DNA of 64,000 nt from Phycisphaerales bacterium (GTDB taxonomy: Bacteria; Planctomycetota; Phycisphaerae; Phycisphaerales; UBA1924). The notes below the pieces were generated by a model. That model was given only the letters and a program-made list of their open reading frames with translations. It ran no database searches and was not told the DNA's origin. A program made the translations under genes and the position numbers. This document shows positions 27,006 to 35,065 of the stretch, piece by piece (within the stretch, counting starts at the first letter, position 1; every line of letters begins with the position of its first letter). The stretch is from assembly GCA_040221175.1 (NCBI GenBank), contig JAVJVK010000019.1:1-64000 (forward strand), read 5' to 3'.

Positions 27006-28150
27006 TACATCAGCGCCTCGGGCAGGTTCGCGTGCAGGTCCTTGAGCGCTTCGGCCCTCGCGCTGGGCATGATCAGCGTGGCGCCCTTCGTGTGCACGAC
27101 GACCATGTCCTGGCAGCCCAATAAAGCCACCGTGTGCCCCGCCTCGCTGTTGACCACGAGGTTGCCGCTGGAATCGTGGGCGACCGCGCCCGAATCTTCG
27201 CCCAGGGCCGCGACGCGGTTGTCCGCCGAATCGCCCTGAAGCGTTCCCGCGTAGCTGGCCCACGAGCCCACGTCGATCCACGAGACGTCCATGCGCAGGG
27301 TCGCGACGGTGATGGCCCCGCCGATGGCGTTCTTCGCCGCGTGCGTGGTCGCCGGCTCCATGATGGCGTAGTCGACGCTCTTCTTCGGCAGTTCGGGGTA
27401 GACCCGGTGCAGCACGGCGTCGCGGTCCTTGGTGTCCCAGGCCCGGGCGATCTCCATCAGGCCGTTGTAGGAGGCCGGCAGGAAGGAGCGCAGGCAGTCC
27501 AGGAAGGTCTGGGCCTTCCAGACGAACATGCCGCTGTTCCAGCCATAGACACCCTCGGCCAGATACGCCTTCGCCGTGGCTTCGTCGGGTTTCTCCACGA
27601 ACTTCTCGACGTGGTATCCCAGCCCCTCGGTGCCCTCGATCTCGCCGGCGCGCCGGACGTAGCCGTAGCCGGTGGCCGGGTAGGTCGGCTCGATCGAGAA
27701 GGTCACCAGCGTGCGCGGGGCTTGCTCGACCAATTCGAAGCCCTGCCGCACCACCTCCTGGAACGTCGCCACCGGCTCGATCACGTGGTCGGCCGTCATG
27801 ACACAGAAGCTCGCCTCGGGGTCCTTCGCCGCCAGCACGGCCGCCGTCAGCCCCACGGCGTTGACCGTGTCACGCCCGACCGGTTCCCCGAGGATCTGGT
27901 CGCTGGAAAGCCCATCGAGCACGGCGGCAACATCATCGCGGTAGCGTTCCAGCGTGCACACCAGGAGGTTCCGTTCTGGAACCAGGCCTTCCAATCGCCC
28001 GGCCGAGACCTCGATCAGGCTGCGCGGCGTCGAGCGTCCGGGCTCGGAGAGGAAGCGCAGCAGTTGCTTGGGTTGCGCCCTGCGGCTCATGGGCCACAGC
28101 CGCGTTCCGGATCCCCCGGCCATGACCATCGCGTAGCGGTGTTCGTCCAT
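27005..28150 (-). CDS. manC: mannose-1-phosphate guanylyltransferase
   Basis: Makes GDP-mannose from mannose-1-phosphate and GTP for glycan synthesis. The 381-residue protein has the nucleotidyltransferase signature MAGGSGTRLWPMSRRAQPKQ, GRDTVNAVGL, CVMTADHVIEP, EKFVEKPDEATAKAYL, WNSGMFVWKA and the late DVSWIDVGSWASY motif. It is a single-domain form without the C-terminal cupin isomerase domain of bifunctional ManC/AlgA. It lies between ruvA (33 bp gap) and ruvX (TAATG overlap). Confidence 0.88.
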   Translation of the reverse strand: MDEHRYAMVMAGGSGTRLWPMSRRAQPKQLLRFLSEPGRSTPRSLIEVSAGRLEGLVPERNLLVCTLERYRDDVAAVLDGLSSDQILGEPVGRDTVNAVGLTAAVLAAKDPEASFCVMTADHVIEPVATFQEVVRQGFELVEQAPRTLVTFSIEPTYPATGYGYVRRAGEIEGTEGLGYHVEKFVEKPDEATAKAYLAEGVYGWNSGMFVWKAQTFLDCLRSFLPASYNGLMEIARAWDTKDRDAVLHRVYPELPKKSVDYAIMEPATTHAAKNAIGGAITVATLRMDVSWIDVGSWASYAGTLQGDSADNRVAALGEDSGAVAHDSSGNLVVNSEAGHTVALLGCQDMVVVHTKGATLIMPSARAEALKDLHANLPEALM

Positions 28151-28183
28151 CGGCCGACCGTATGCGCCGGCCCCGGGGGCGTC

Positions 28184-28804
28184 CTAGAGCGAGAGCGCCA
28201 GCGACACCAGGTCCGACGCCTCGAGCCCGTCCCCGGCGTGCTTCTGCCTGGCGAGGGCGACCTTCCTGGTCGCCTCGGCGGGCGGCTCGCCCAGGGCGAT
28301 GAGCGCCCGCACGGCGTCCTCGGCCTGGGGGTCGCTTGGCTTCTTCACTTCCACGGCCGCTTCCATCTCGTCGATGGCCAGCGCGTCGCGGAACGCCGGG
28401 CCGAGTTCCTCGACCAGCGTCCTGGCCAGCTTCGCCCCGATCTCGGGCAGGCGCTTGAGGCCCACCTCGTCGCCCCGGGCGATCATGGCGCCCACTTCGG
28501 TCGGGGGCTCGGCCAGCGCCCGCAGGGCCTTTCGATGCCCCAGCCCGCGGATCTGGGTCATGGCCTCGTAGACCTCACGGTCGGCGGCGGTCGCGAAGCC
28601 GAAGAGGCGGGGGATGAAGCTGGCCCCCTGGTTGGGGCTCTCGAGCACGTGAACGGTGAACAGCTCGGCCTGCGCGCCGGCCCGGCCCAGGCGTCCATCC
28701 ATGTAGGGCGGCAGCAGCACGTCGTAGCTCACGCCCGAGGCGGTGGCGATCGTTGCCCGGCCCGTGCGGATGTCGGCGATGGCGCCGGCGATGTGCGCGA
28801 TCAT
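28184..28804 (-). CDS. ruvA: Holliday junction branch migration protein RuvA
   Basis: DNA-binding subunit of the RuvAB branch-migration complex. The 206-residue protein shows an OB-fold N-domain (MIAHIAGAIADI, GVSYDVLLPPYM), two helix-hairpin-helix motifs (MTQIRGLGHRKALRALAE; LKRLPEIGAKLARTLVEEL) and a C-terminal RuvB-binding domain (AEDAVRALIALGEPPAEATRKV). RuvC and RuvB are not nearby. It heads a minus-strand run and is divergent from the zinc-ribbon cluster. Confidence 0.93.
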   Translation of the reverse strand: MIAHIAGAIADIRTGRATIATASGVSYDVLLPPYMDGRLGRAGAQAELFTVHVLESPNQGASFIPRLFGFATAADREVYEAMTQIRGLGHRKALRALAEPPTEVGAMIARGDEVGLKRLPEIGAKLARTLVEELGPAFRDALAIDEMEAAVEVKKPSDPQAEDAVRALIALGEPPAEATRKVALARQKHAGDGLEASDLVSLALSL

Positions 28805-28912
28805 GGTCGGGGTCCTCGCGGGTGCGTCCGTGCGGCCAGAGGATATCCGCCGGCGGGGGCGATGGCCCGTCGCCCCGGCGGGCGCCGCCGCACGGACCCT
28901 CTACCCTCCGCC

Positions 28913-29344
28913 ATGCCCAGCGCCCCGTCCCAATCCACCGACGCGGACCGCCCGGTCGTGCAGGGGTGGCCGCTGCTTGATCGACGGATCCCCGGGGCGG
29001 TCCGGCGGTGCATGTGGTGGAACGTCTGGGTGAACGGTCCGATGCCGCTCGTCATTCTCATGGCCATCATCCTGGGCGGACTCGGCGCCACCCCGTTCAT
29101 TCGATGGGTGGGCGTGCCCAGCCTGGCGGTGGTCGCGATCGGCTGGGCGTTGTTCTGCCACGCGTCTATCAAGCGCACCCTCCGCCGCGCCGCCGCGCAC
29201 GAGCACCTGCTCTGCCCCGAGTGCCTCTACGACCTGCGCACGCTCCACGCCGCCGGCGCCTGCCCCGAGTGCGGCCGGGCGTACGAGCGCGAGGCCGTGC
29301 GGGCGCAGTGGGTGGATGCGCAGCGGCGGCTCACGCGGAAGTAG
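28913..29344 (+). CDS. two-helix membrane protein with C-terminal zinc ribbon
   Basis: A 143-residue protein: hydrophilic N-terminus, two transmembrane helices (PLVILMAIILGGLGA; VPSLAVVAIGWALF) and a C-terminal zinc ribbon LLCPECLYDLRTLHAAGACPEC followed by RAYEREAVRAQWVD. The CPxCLYDLRxL...CPECG ribbon is a planctomycete-typical module. Function unknown. The last 141 bp are about 90 percent identical to 30968-31108, a detached copy of the ribbon. The start (MPSAPSQS) is chosen as the first ATG after the ruvA divergent region. Confidence 0.7.
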   Translation: MPSAPSQSTDADRPVVQGWPLLDRRIPGAVRRCMWWNVWVNGPMPLVILMAIILGGLGATPFIRWVGVPSLAVVAIGWALFCHASIKRTLRRAAAHEHLLCPECLYDLRTLHAAGACPECGRAYEREAVRAQWVDAQRRLTRK

Positions 29345-29371
29345 GCGAGCCGCGCGGTCCTACGGTTTCCG

Positions 29372-29830
29372 ATGGCGACCATGCCCAACGAGCGACCTCC
29401 CGGCGGGTGGGCCTGGGTGTCCGAGGCGGTGCGCCCGCCGGCCGGGACGCCGCCGGCCGTGGCCGCGCAGCGTCGCCTCGTCCTCGGCTTCACGGGCCTG
29501 TTCGTGGGCGGGCTGGGCCTCTTCCTGCTGACATTCGCAACGGGCGTCGTGCCCAGCGGCGCCCTGGGCGCGCTCTCGATCTTCGTGGCCGGGCTGGGCG
29601 TGGCGGGCGCGCTGTGGGCCGGGCGACGCATCGAGTCGATCTTCCGCGTGGTCCGCCGGTCCGAGTTCACCCTCTGCCCGGCCTGCCTCTACGACCTGCG
29701 GGCCCTCGACCAGGCGGGGACATGCCCCGAGTGCGGGCGGCCGTACGAGCACACGTCGGTGCAGATCCGCTGGGTCGAGGCCGAGCGGCAGCATCGCCTC
29801 TGGCGCGAGGCCCAGCACGCCGGCGACTGA
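29372..29830 (+). CDS. zinc-ribbon membrane protein, paralog of the preceding gene
   Basis: A 152-residue protein with the same plan: a proline-rich hydrophilic N-terminus, two membrane helices (LGFTGLFVGGLGLFLLTF; ALGALSIFVAGLGVAGALWA) and a zinc ribbon LCPACLYDLRALDQAGTCPEC with RPYEHTSVQIRWVEAE after it. It follows the previous gene by 27 bp on the same strand, so both are likely cotranscribed and arose by duplication. Function unknown. Confidence 0.7.
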   Translation: MATMPNERPPGGWAWVSEAVRPPAGTPPAVAAQRRLVLGFTGLFVGGLGLFLLTFATGVVPSGALGALSIFVAGLGVAGALWAGRRIESIFRVVRRSEFTLCPACLYDLRALDQAGTCPECGRPYEHTSVQIRWVEAERQHRLWREAQHAGD

Positions 29831-30025
29831 GCCGGCCGAGCGGCGCCCCGCGGCGGGCGAGCCCGAGCGCCCCAGACGTGCGATCCGTCGCGCGGCCGTG
29901 GCGTCCGGCGAACTCGACGGCCATGTTCCTCGCTCGCGAGAGCGGCTCGTTGCGTGCGTCGGTTGGCCGGGCCGTGGCTTCACGCGGGCGCGCAGCGGTG
30001 ATGCTCGGCCTCGCGGCCGGCCGCG

Positions 30026-30904
30026 TCAGTGGCCATCTGGCAGCAGCCCGCCGAGCACGCCCCTGGCCCGGTGGCACCGCCACGCCAGCAGGCCCATCGA
30101 CGCGACCACGCCCAGGCCGGATGTGCCGATGGCCCACCAGATCGCATCCGCGCTGCTGAGTGCGCGCACGGCGGGGATGAGCCCGATGGCCGGGAGGATC
30201 GACCACGCGACCTCGCGCCAACGCGGCGGCACGGGAGCGCCGGCGCGGGCGAGCACCAGGCGGGCGTACGCCGCGCCGGCGACGTAGAACGCCGCGCACC
30301 CGATCGTCGCGGCGAGCGCGCCCAGGCCCGCCAGGAGCACGCCGGGTCCGGGGGCGACGATGCCCGCCGTCACGCCGGGCAGCACGCCCAGGCCCACGCC
30401 CGCGGCGATGATCATGAGGCCGACGCGGGACGTGCGACGCGGGCCGCTGGCGTACCGCCGGCCCGCCCCGGGGTGCCGCCGCCACCGCCGTTCGAAGGCG
30501 CCCAGCGGCCCGGCGGCGGCCAGCACCAGCACGATGCTCAGCACGAGCGCCACGGTGCCCGCGTCGCGCAGATCGTCGGCGCTGGGAGACGCGACTTCGG
30601 TTGCCGCCACCGCCGCCGCGCACGCCGCCGCCGCGCCGATCAGCAGCGCGGTCCGGCCGATCCAGCCCAGTTCCGCCCGCACGTGCCGGACGTACAGCGG
30701 ATGGCACTTCCGCAGGTCCCACGCCGGCCGACTCGCCGCCACGTCCAGTCCGCACTCGGGGCAGACGCCCGCGGCCGGCAGCCCGGCCAGGCTGTAGCCA
30801 CAGCCGTAGCACCACGCGGGCGATGCGTCGGGCCGGCTCGCCGCGACGCCCGGCCCGCACGCGTCGGCCCGCGGCTCGGGCACGGGATGGTCGTCGGCCG
30901 GCAT
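30026..30904 (-). CDS. zinc-ribbon membrane protein, N-terminal ribbon type (copy 1)
   Basis: A 292-residue protein with the reverse architecture of the neighbours. The ribbon is near the N-terminus (WCYGCGYSLAGLPAAGVCPECGL, residues ~31-53). A hydrophilic segment (WDLRKCHPLYVRHVRAELGW) precedes about six membrane helices. It starts MPADDHPVPEPRADA, closely matching MPADDQPTPEPKADA of the gene at 31118-32017, so the two are paralogs. Function unknown. Confidence 0.7.
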   Translation of the reverse strand: MPADDHPVPEPRADACGPGVAASRPDASPAWCYGCGYSLAGLPAAGVCPECGLDVAASRPAWDLRKCHPLYVRHVRAELGWIGRTALLIGAAAACAAAVAATEVASPSADDLRDAGTVALVLSIVLVLAAAGPLGAFERRWRRHPGAGRRYASGPRRTSRVGLMIIAAGVGLGVLPGVTAGIVAPGPGVLLAGLGALAATIGCAAFYVAGAAYARLVLARAGAPVPPRWREVAWSILPAIGLIPAVRALSSADAIWWAIGTSGLGVVASMGLLAWRCHRARGVLGGLLPDGH

Positions 30905-30964
30905 CGCGGGATCATTGGCGCGGGCGGGGGTGTCCACGGACCACGCGCCCGCGCCGTTCGGGCC

Positions 30965-31108
30965 GACCACCTGCTCTGCCCGCAGTGCACCTACGACCTG
31001 CGCACCCTCGACGCGGCGGGCGCCTGCCCCGAGTGCGGCCGGGCGTACGAGCACGGGGCCGTGCGGGCGCAGTGGGTGGATGCGCAGCGGCGGCTGAAGC
31101 GCACGTAG
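30965..31108 (+). pseudogene. detached zinc-ribbon fragment, 3' end of a 28913-type gene
   Basis: This stretch encodes DHLLCPQCTYDLRTLDAAGACP, then ECGRAYEHGAVRAQWVDAQRRLKRT and a stop. It matches the last 47 codons of the gene at 28913-29344 at both protein and DNA level (about 127 of 141 aligned bases by eye, counting from 30968). No membrane helices or credible start precede it; upstream is the N-terminal region of the opposite-strand paralog. Both cysteine pairs and the reading frame are intact, so it could still be expressed if a start exists (for example the ATG near 30888), but it looks like a relic of duplication or recombination. Confidence 0.65.
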
Positions 31109-31117
31109 CGCGGGCGT

Positions 31118-32017
31118 TCAGTCGGGCTGGGAGAGCAGGCCCTTGAGCACGCGCAGCGCCCGGCCACATCGCCGCGTGGCCCGGGCAGCCGTCAGCATGA
31201 TGGCCACCAGCCACGGCACGGCCAGCCACCACCACGGGGTGTAGCCGCCCAGCGCCGAGGCGAACGCGGCCGTGTAGCCGATCCACACCACCGCGTCAAC
31301 GGCCGCATCGTTGCTCTGGGAGGCTTCGTAGCCGGCGCGATCGAGGATGTGGCTGGCGTAGTCGAAGGTGGCCGCGCACGCGATGCCCACGCCGAGCACG
31401 CCGGCCACCAGGGCGACCACCGCAAGCGCGATGCCGAGCGGCTGGAAGGCCTCCCGCACCGCCGCGGCGATGGCCAGGGGGATGGCCGCGCCCGCGGCGA
31501 GCAGGTACACGCTGGCCCGCACCCGCCCGCGCATCGACGCGCCCGGGGCGAGATGGTCGTTGGCGTGGCGGCGCATGCGCCGCGCGGCCAGAACGAGGCC
31601 GCCAACGCCGAACAAGACGCCGGGCAGCACGCCACCGCTGATCAGCCCGCGGGCGTAACCCTCGGCGGCCAGGCCATCGATCAAGGGGTCCAGCAGCAGC
31701 GCTGCGGCGCCCGCCATGGCGCCAAAGCCGATCCAGAACGCGGCCCAGAACAACGCGCCGAGCTCGTCGACGTCCTGCGCAATGATCGCCCGATGGCACG
31801 CGCGAAGATCCATCGCCGGCCAGCTCGCCGCGACATCCCGACCGCACTCGGGGCACACCCCGGCAAGGTCCAGGCCCACTAGCTCGTACCCGCACGCGAC
31901 GCAGCGCGCCCCCGCGGGCGGCCGCTCCGCGGTGGGTTCCAATCGCCCCGCGGCGGGGGCGACCGGCTCGGCGGCGTCGGCCTTCGGCTCGGGCGTGGGC
32001 TGGTCGTCGGCCGGCAT
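31118..32017 (-). CDS. zinc-ribbon membrane protein, N-terminal ribbon type (copy 2)
   Basis: A 299-residue paralog of the 30026-30904 gene. It has the MPADD N-terminus, a ribbon RCVACGYELVGLDLAGVCPECG, the motif WPAMDLRACHRAIIAQDVDELG that parallels WDLRKCHPLYVRHVRAELG in copy 1, then about six membrane helices (FWAAFWIGFGAMAGAAALLL and following) and a conserved basic C-terminus CGRALRVLKGLLSQPD versus CHRARGVLGGLLPDGH. The frame stays open upstream through the 21-bp repeat array, but the MPADD start shared with copy 1 argues against that extension. Function unknown. Confidence 0.7.
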   Translation of the reverse strand: MPADDQPTPEPKADAAEPVAPAAGRLEPTAERPPAGARCVACGYELVGLDLAGVCPECGRDVAASWPAMDLRACHRAIIAQDVDELGALFWAAFWIGFGAMAGAAALLLDPLIDGLAAEGYARGLISGGVLPGVLFGVGGLVLAARRMRRHANDHLAPGASMRGRVRASVYLLAAGAAIPLAIAAAVREAFQPLGIALAVVALVAGVLGVGIACAATFDYASHILDRAGYEASQSNDAAVDAVVWIGYTAAFASALGGYTPWWWLAVPWLVAIMLTAARATRRCGRALRVLKGLLSQPD

Positions 32018-32063
32018 CTCGGCATCCTTAGCCCGCGCGGGCCGGAGCGCGGGCGTGGCGTCG

Positions 32064-32231
32064 GGGATCGGCCCCCGATCCTCCCGAATCGCGCCGCGAT
32101 CATCGTGAATCAGCGGCTGATTCACGATGATCGGCCGGTGATCCTCGACGATCCGTGGGCGATTTTCGAGGATTCTGCTGGGTTTTTCGTGGATCGGCGA
32201 GAGAATCGCGCGGATCCGGCGCGGATTGGCG
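32064..32231. repeat. eight degenerate 21-bp tandem repeats
   Basis: From 32064 the sequence divides cleanly into consecutive 21-bp units, each with the pattern nnGATCnGnnGnnGATTnnCG or a close variant. Examples are GGATCGGCC at 32065, GATCGGCCGGTGATCCTCG at 32129, GATCCGTGGGCGATTTTCG at 32150 and GATCCGGCGCGGATTGGCG at 32213. A ninth unit (32232-32252) is very weak. Each unit has two GATC/GATT/AATC words about 10-11 bp apart, so one word falls on nearly every helical turn for about 170 bp. The array fills most of the intergenic region between the divergent genes at 31118-32017 and 32318-33001. Adjacent units do not have identical sequence, so this is not a CRISPR or a simple microsatellite. 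Confidence 0.75.
32097..32133. promoter_or_regulatory. 17-bp perfect inverted repeat within the 21-bp array
   Basis: CGATCATCGTGAATCAG is followed by CGG and then CTGATTCACGATGATCG, a perfect 17-bp palindrome with a 3-nt centre. It spans parts of repeat units 2 to 4 and is much more symmetric than the surrounding units. It could be an operator for a dimeric protein, or a hairpin in a transcript. No T tract follows on either side. Confidence 0.6.
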
Positions 32232-32317
32232 AAAGTCGGGCGGCGGCCCGGCCGATGCTCTCCAGGGAGCGACCGGTCGCCGATGGGCGGTGGCCGGGGC
32301 GCCGTGGAGGTTTCGTC

Positions 32318-33001
32318 ATGCGACTGCCGAGCTCGAAGATCGGGAAGCTGGAGTACCTCGAACGCCGCGTGGGCGGGTGGGACGCCGATCCGGCCGCCGT
32401 GGGGCTGGCGAGCGGCCAGTCGGCCGCGGCGGTCGAGAGCACGCAAGCCGCCCGGGCCGCGTACGACGAGATGCTGGCCGCGCGGCGCAAGGCCGAGGCG
32501 CTGCACGACGCGTGGCTGGGGGCCATGAAGACGGCCGAGGGCGATGGGCGCTCGTGCCTGCGCTCGATCGACGCGTTCGCCAAGAACAGCCCACAGCCGG
32601 ACACCATCTACGCGAGGGCGTCCATCGAGCCGCCCAAAGACAAGCACCCGCTGGGCAAGCCGCCGACCCCGACGAAGGTCCGCATCACCATGGACACCCA
32701 GGGCCAGGCGAACCTGGCATGGGGCGGCACGCGGCACGGCGGCACGGTCTTCCAGGTGCAGCGCCGCACGATCGGCATCGACGACGTGGAGGGCCCGTGG
32801 GAAACGGTCGCCACCGTGGCCGAGCGCAGGTTCGTCGACGAGGCGACGCCGAGCGGCGTGCGGGGCGTGAGCTACCGCGTGCGCGGGCAGCGCTCGGGCG
32901 GCGTGGGTTTCTACTCGAGCCCGATCGTTATGCCGATGGGCGTGTCGGGCGTCGCGGGGACCATCGCGCCGGCGCGGGGGAGCGGGCGGGCGGCGGGCTG
33001 A
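32318..33001 (+). CDS. fibronectin type III-like protein, unknown
   Basis: A 227-residue protein starting at an ATG with GGAGG 7 nt upstream. Residues ~1-105 are helical and hydrophilic (KLEYLERRVGGWDADP, TQAARAAYDEMLAARRKAEAL). Residues ~115-205 look like one Fn3 domain: TPTKVRITMDTQGQANLAWG, VFQVQRRTIG, GPWETVATVAERRFVDEA, GVSYRVRGQR. No signal peptide is visible. The open frame extends upstream into the 21-bp array, but the strong ribosome-binding site favours 32318. Function unknown; the arrangement recurs in planctomycete genomes. Confidence 0.7.
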   Translation: MRLPSSKIGKLEYLERRVGGWDADPAAVGLASGQSAAAVESTQAARAAYDEMLAARRKAEALHDAWLGAMKTAEGDGRSCLRSIDAFAKNSPQPDTIYARASIEPPKDKHPLGKPPTPTKVRITMDTQGQANLAWGGTRHGGTVFQVQRRTIGIDDVEGPWETVATVAERRFVDEATPSGVRGVSYRVRGQRSGGVGFYSSPIVMPMGVSGVAGTIAPARGSGRAAG

Positions 33002-33028
33002 GGGCGCGCGGGCCGCGGGCCCGATGGA

Positions 33029-35041
33029 CTACACCAGCGTCTGCCCCGGCAGCAGCGGCGGCACGGGCACGCCCAGCAGGTCGGCGATGGCGCGCAAGAG
33101 GTCGGCCTCCGATGGCGTCACCTCGTGGTCGTGCGCGATGGCCACGGCGGCGGCCTGCAGGACCACCTGCTTGAGCCGGGGCGCCATCGTGCGCAGGTCG
33201 GCGATGGCGGCGTCGAGCCTCGCGGGCGCGCGCTCCTGGGCGCTCGGGAACGCGAGCGTGGGGGGCATGCCCGGGGCGCGCTTGATGACTTCCGAGGCGG
33301 CCTCGAACGCGTCCTCACCGTCGCCGGGCATCCGCTGGCCCGCCCGGCACACGGCGCCGAGCACGGCGCTCAGCTGCGGGCCCAGCTGGCCCATGGCGTA
33401 GTACTTCACGCCCGGCGGGCGGGCGTCCCTGAAGCGCTCGTCCAGGTGGGTCTCGAGGATCCGCAGCAGGGCCCACTCGTTCGTTGTCAGCTTGCCGTCG
33501 GCCATGGCCAGCTCGTGCACGACGCGGCGGAAGGTCTCGTGCTGGGATTCGCTCAGGCGCGCCAGCGCGCCGAGGCAGAGGTCGACCAGGGGCAGGCAGA
33601 GGTCGGCGTCCAGGCCGGCGGCGTCCTTGGCCAGCTCGCGGACCAGCGCGGCGACGCCGGTGTCGCCCTGCTGGTCGAGCACGTCGAGCTGCTTTCGCAT
33701 GGCGGCGTCGTCGCCGGTCCAGTGCACGAAGAGCGCGTACGCGACGGCCCGGCAGCCGTAGGGGTCGCGCGCGGCCGATTTGAGCTTCTCGGGGATGCGG
33801 TCCAGCAGCGTCCGCGCCTGGCCGGCGTGGGCCTCGCCCGCCGCGCCGATGAGCGCCAGCAGGGGCAACGCGGCCGCGGCCCCGGTGGCGGCGGCGCCCT
33901 GCCGATCGCCCATGCGCTCGCGCATGGCGTCCTCGAGTTGCTGGCGGGGGCCGGGGGTGCGTTTCCTGGGTTCGTCCTGCTTAGGCGGCTTGATGGCGCG
34001 CGGCTCCAGGAACGTGCCGTCCCACGTCGGCAGCACGGCGCGGATGCGCTTCTTCAGCGGGGGGTGGCTGGCGAGCGATGAGCCAAGGAAGCTGCTCGCG
34101 CCGACCGCGTTGCCGAAGAACATGTGGCTCATCTCGCGCGCGTGGGCGTTCATGATGGCCGCCCGCTTCTTCGCCCCGCCGATGCGGCGCAGCGCCCCGG
34201 CCACGCCCTCGGGGTTGCGGGTGAACTGCACCGCGCTGGCGTCGGCCAGGAACTCGCGCTGGCGGCTGACGGCCGCCTGGATCAATCGGGCGAACATCGA
34301 GCCGATCCCGCCGATCACGATCAGGCCCACGCCCAGCACGATGATGACGATGGCGCCCTTGTTGTCGCGGCTTCGGGCCAGCGAGCCGTAGTAGGTGGCC
34401 CGCATCAGCGTGTACCCGGCCAAACTCAGCAGCACGATGCCGCCCAGGATGCCAACGAGGCGGATGTTCAGGCGCATGTCGCCGTTCAAGATATGGCTGA
34501 ACTCGTGGGCCATGACGCCCTGGAGCTCGTCGCGCGTCAGCCCGTGCACGCACCCGCGCGTGACGCCGATGACCGCGTCGCCGGGGGAATAGCCCGCGGC
34601 GAAGGCGTTGATGCCGCTCTCCTGCTCGAGCATGAAGACCGGCGGCACGGGCACGCCGCTGGCGATGGACATCTCCTCGACGACGTTGAGGACCATCCGC
34701 TCGTCGGGGTCGGTCGTCGACTGGTCGATGGGGCGCCCGCCCAGGCTGCGGGCGACCGTCATGCCCCCGCCGCGGAGTTCGCTGATGCGGTAGGCGGTCC
34801 CCCCCGCGATCAGAAGCGCCGCGCCGATGGCGCCGCCGCCGGCGAACATGGCCAGCAGGAACGGGTCGGGGCCGTTGCCGCTCTTGTCCTCGACCGTGAG
34901 CAGCGCGATGACGACGGCCAGCGCCGCCACCGCCGCGCACGTGAGCAGCACCGCGCACGCGTAGAGGAAGACCAGGAGCCCCGTGCGCTTGCGCGCGGTC
35001 TCCTGGCGTCCGAAGAAGTCGGTGGTCTGCAGGTCGGCCAT
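33029..35041 (-). CDS. M48 family zinc metalloprotease with long C-terminal extension
   Basis: A 670-residue membrane protease of the HtpX/M48 type. Two N-terminal helices (residues 21-50 and 62-82) are followed by the peptidase domain with HEFSH at 179-183, two more helices, and SRQREFLADASAVQ supplying the third ligand Glu. Beyond about residue 360 there is a C-terminal helical region with HELAMADGKLTTNEWALLRILE, reminiscent of TerB-like acidic helical domains. Canonical HtpX is about 290 residues, so more than half of the protein is additional. LemA is encoded immediately upstream; M48-LemA pairs are common in bacteria and suggest membrane-protein quality control. Confidence 0.87.
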   Translation of the reverse strand: MADLQTTDFFGRQETARKRTGLLVFLYACAVLLTCAAVAALAVVIALLTVEDKSGNGPDPFLLAMFAGGGAIGAALLIAGGTAYRISELRGGGMTVARSLGGRPIDQSTTDPDERMVLNVVEEMSIASGVPVPPVFMLEQESGINAFAAGYSPGDAVIGVTRGCVHGLTRDELQGVMAHEFSHILNGDMRLNIRLVGILGGIVLLSLAGYTLMRATYYGSLARSRDNKGAIVIIVLGVGLIVIGGIGSMFARLIQAAVSRQREFLADASAVQFTRNPEGVAGALRRIGGAKKRAAIMNAHAREMSHMFFGNAVGASSFLGSSLASHPPLKKRIRAVLPTWDGTFLEPRAIKPPKQDEPRKRTPGPRQQLEDAMRERMGDRQGAAATGAAAALPLLALIGAAGEAHAGQARTLLDRIPEKLKSAARDPYGCRAVAYALFVHWTGDDAAMRKQLDVLDQQGDTGVAALVRELAKDAAGLDADLCLPLVDLCLGALARLSESQHETFRRVVHELAMADGKLTTNEWALLRILETHLDERFRDARPPGVKYYAMGQLGPQLSAVLGAVCRAGQRMPGDGEDAFEAASEVIKRAPGMPPTLAFPSAQERAPARLDAAIADLRTMAPRLKQVVLQAAAVAIAHDHEVTPSEADLLRAIADLLGVPVPPLLPGQTLV

Positions 35042-35065
35042 GCGTGGGTCAGGCTACGGGCCGGC

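Noticed and set aside
29831-30025. Possible small gene between the zinc-ribbon clusters
   Set aside because: Only GC-driven open frames without a start site or similarity are present.
32064-32231. CRISPR array
   Set aside because: Units are 21 bp with no constant repeat separated by unique spacers, and no cas genes are nearby.
32018-32737. Upstream extension of the 31118-32017 gene through the 21-bp array
   Set aside because: The MPADD start matches its paralog, and the region before it is repeat and then antisense to the Fn3-like gene. Heptad coding is kept as an alternative in the finding.
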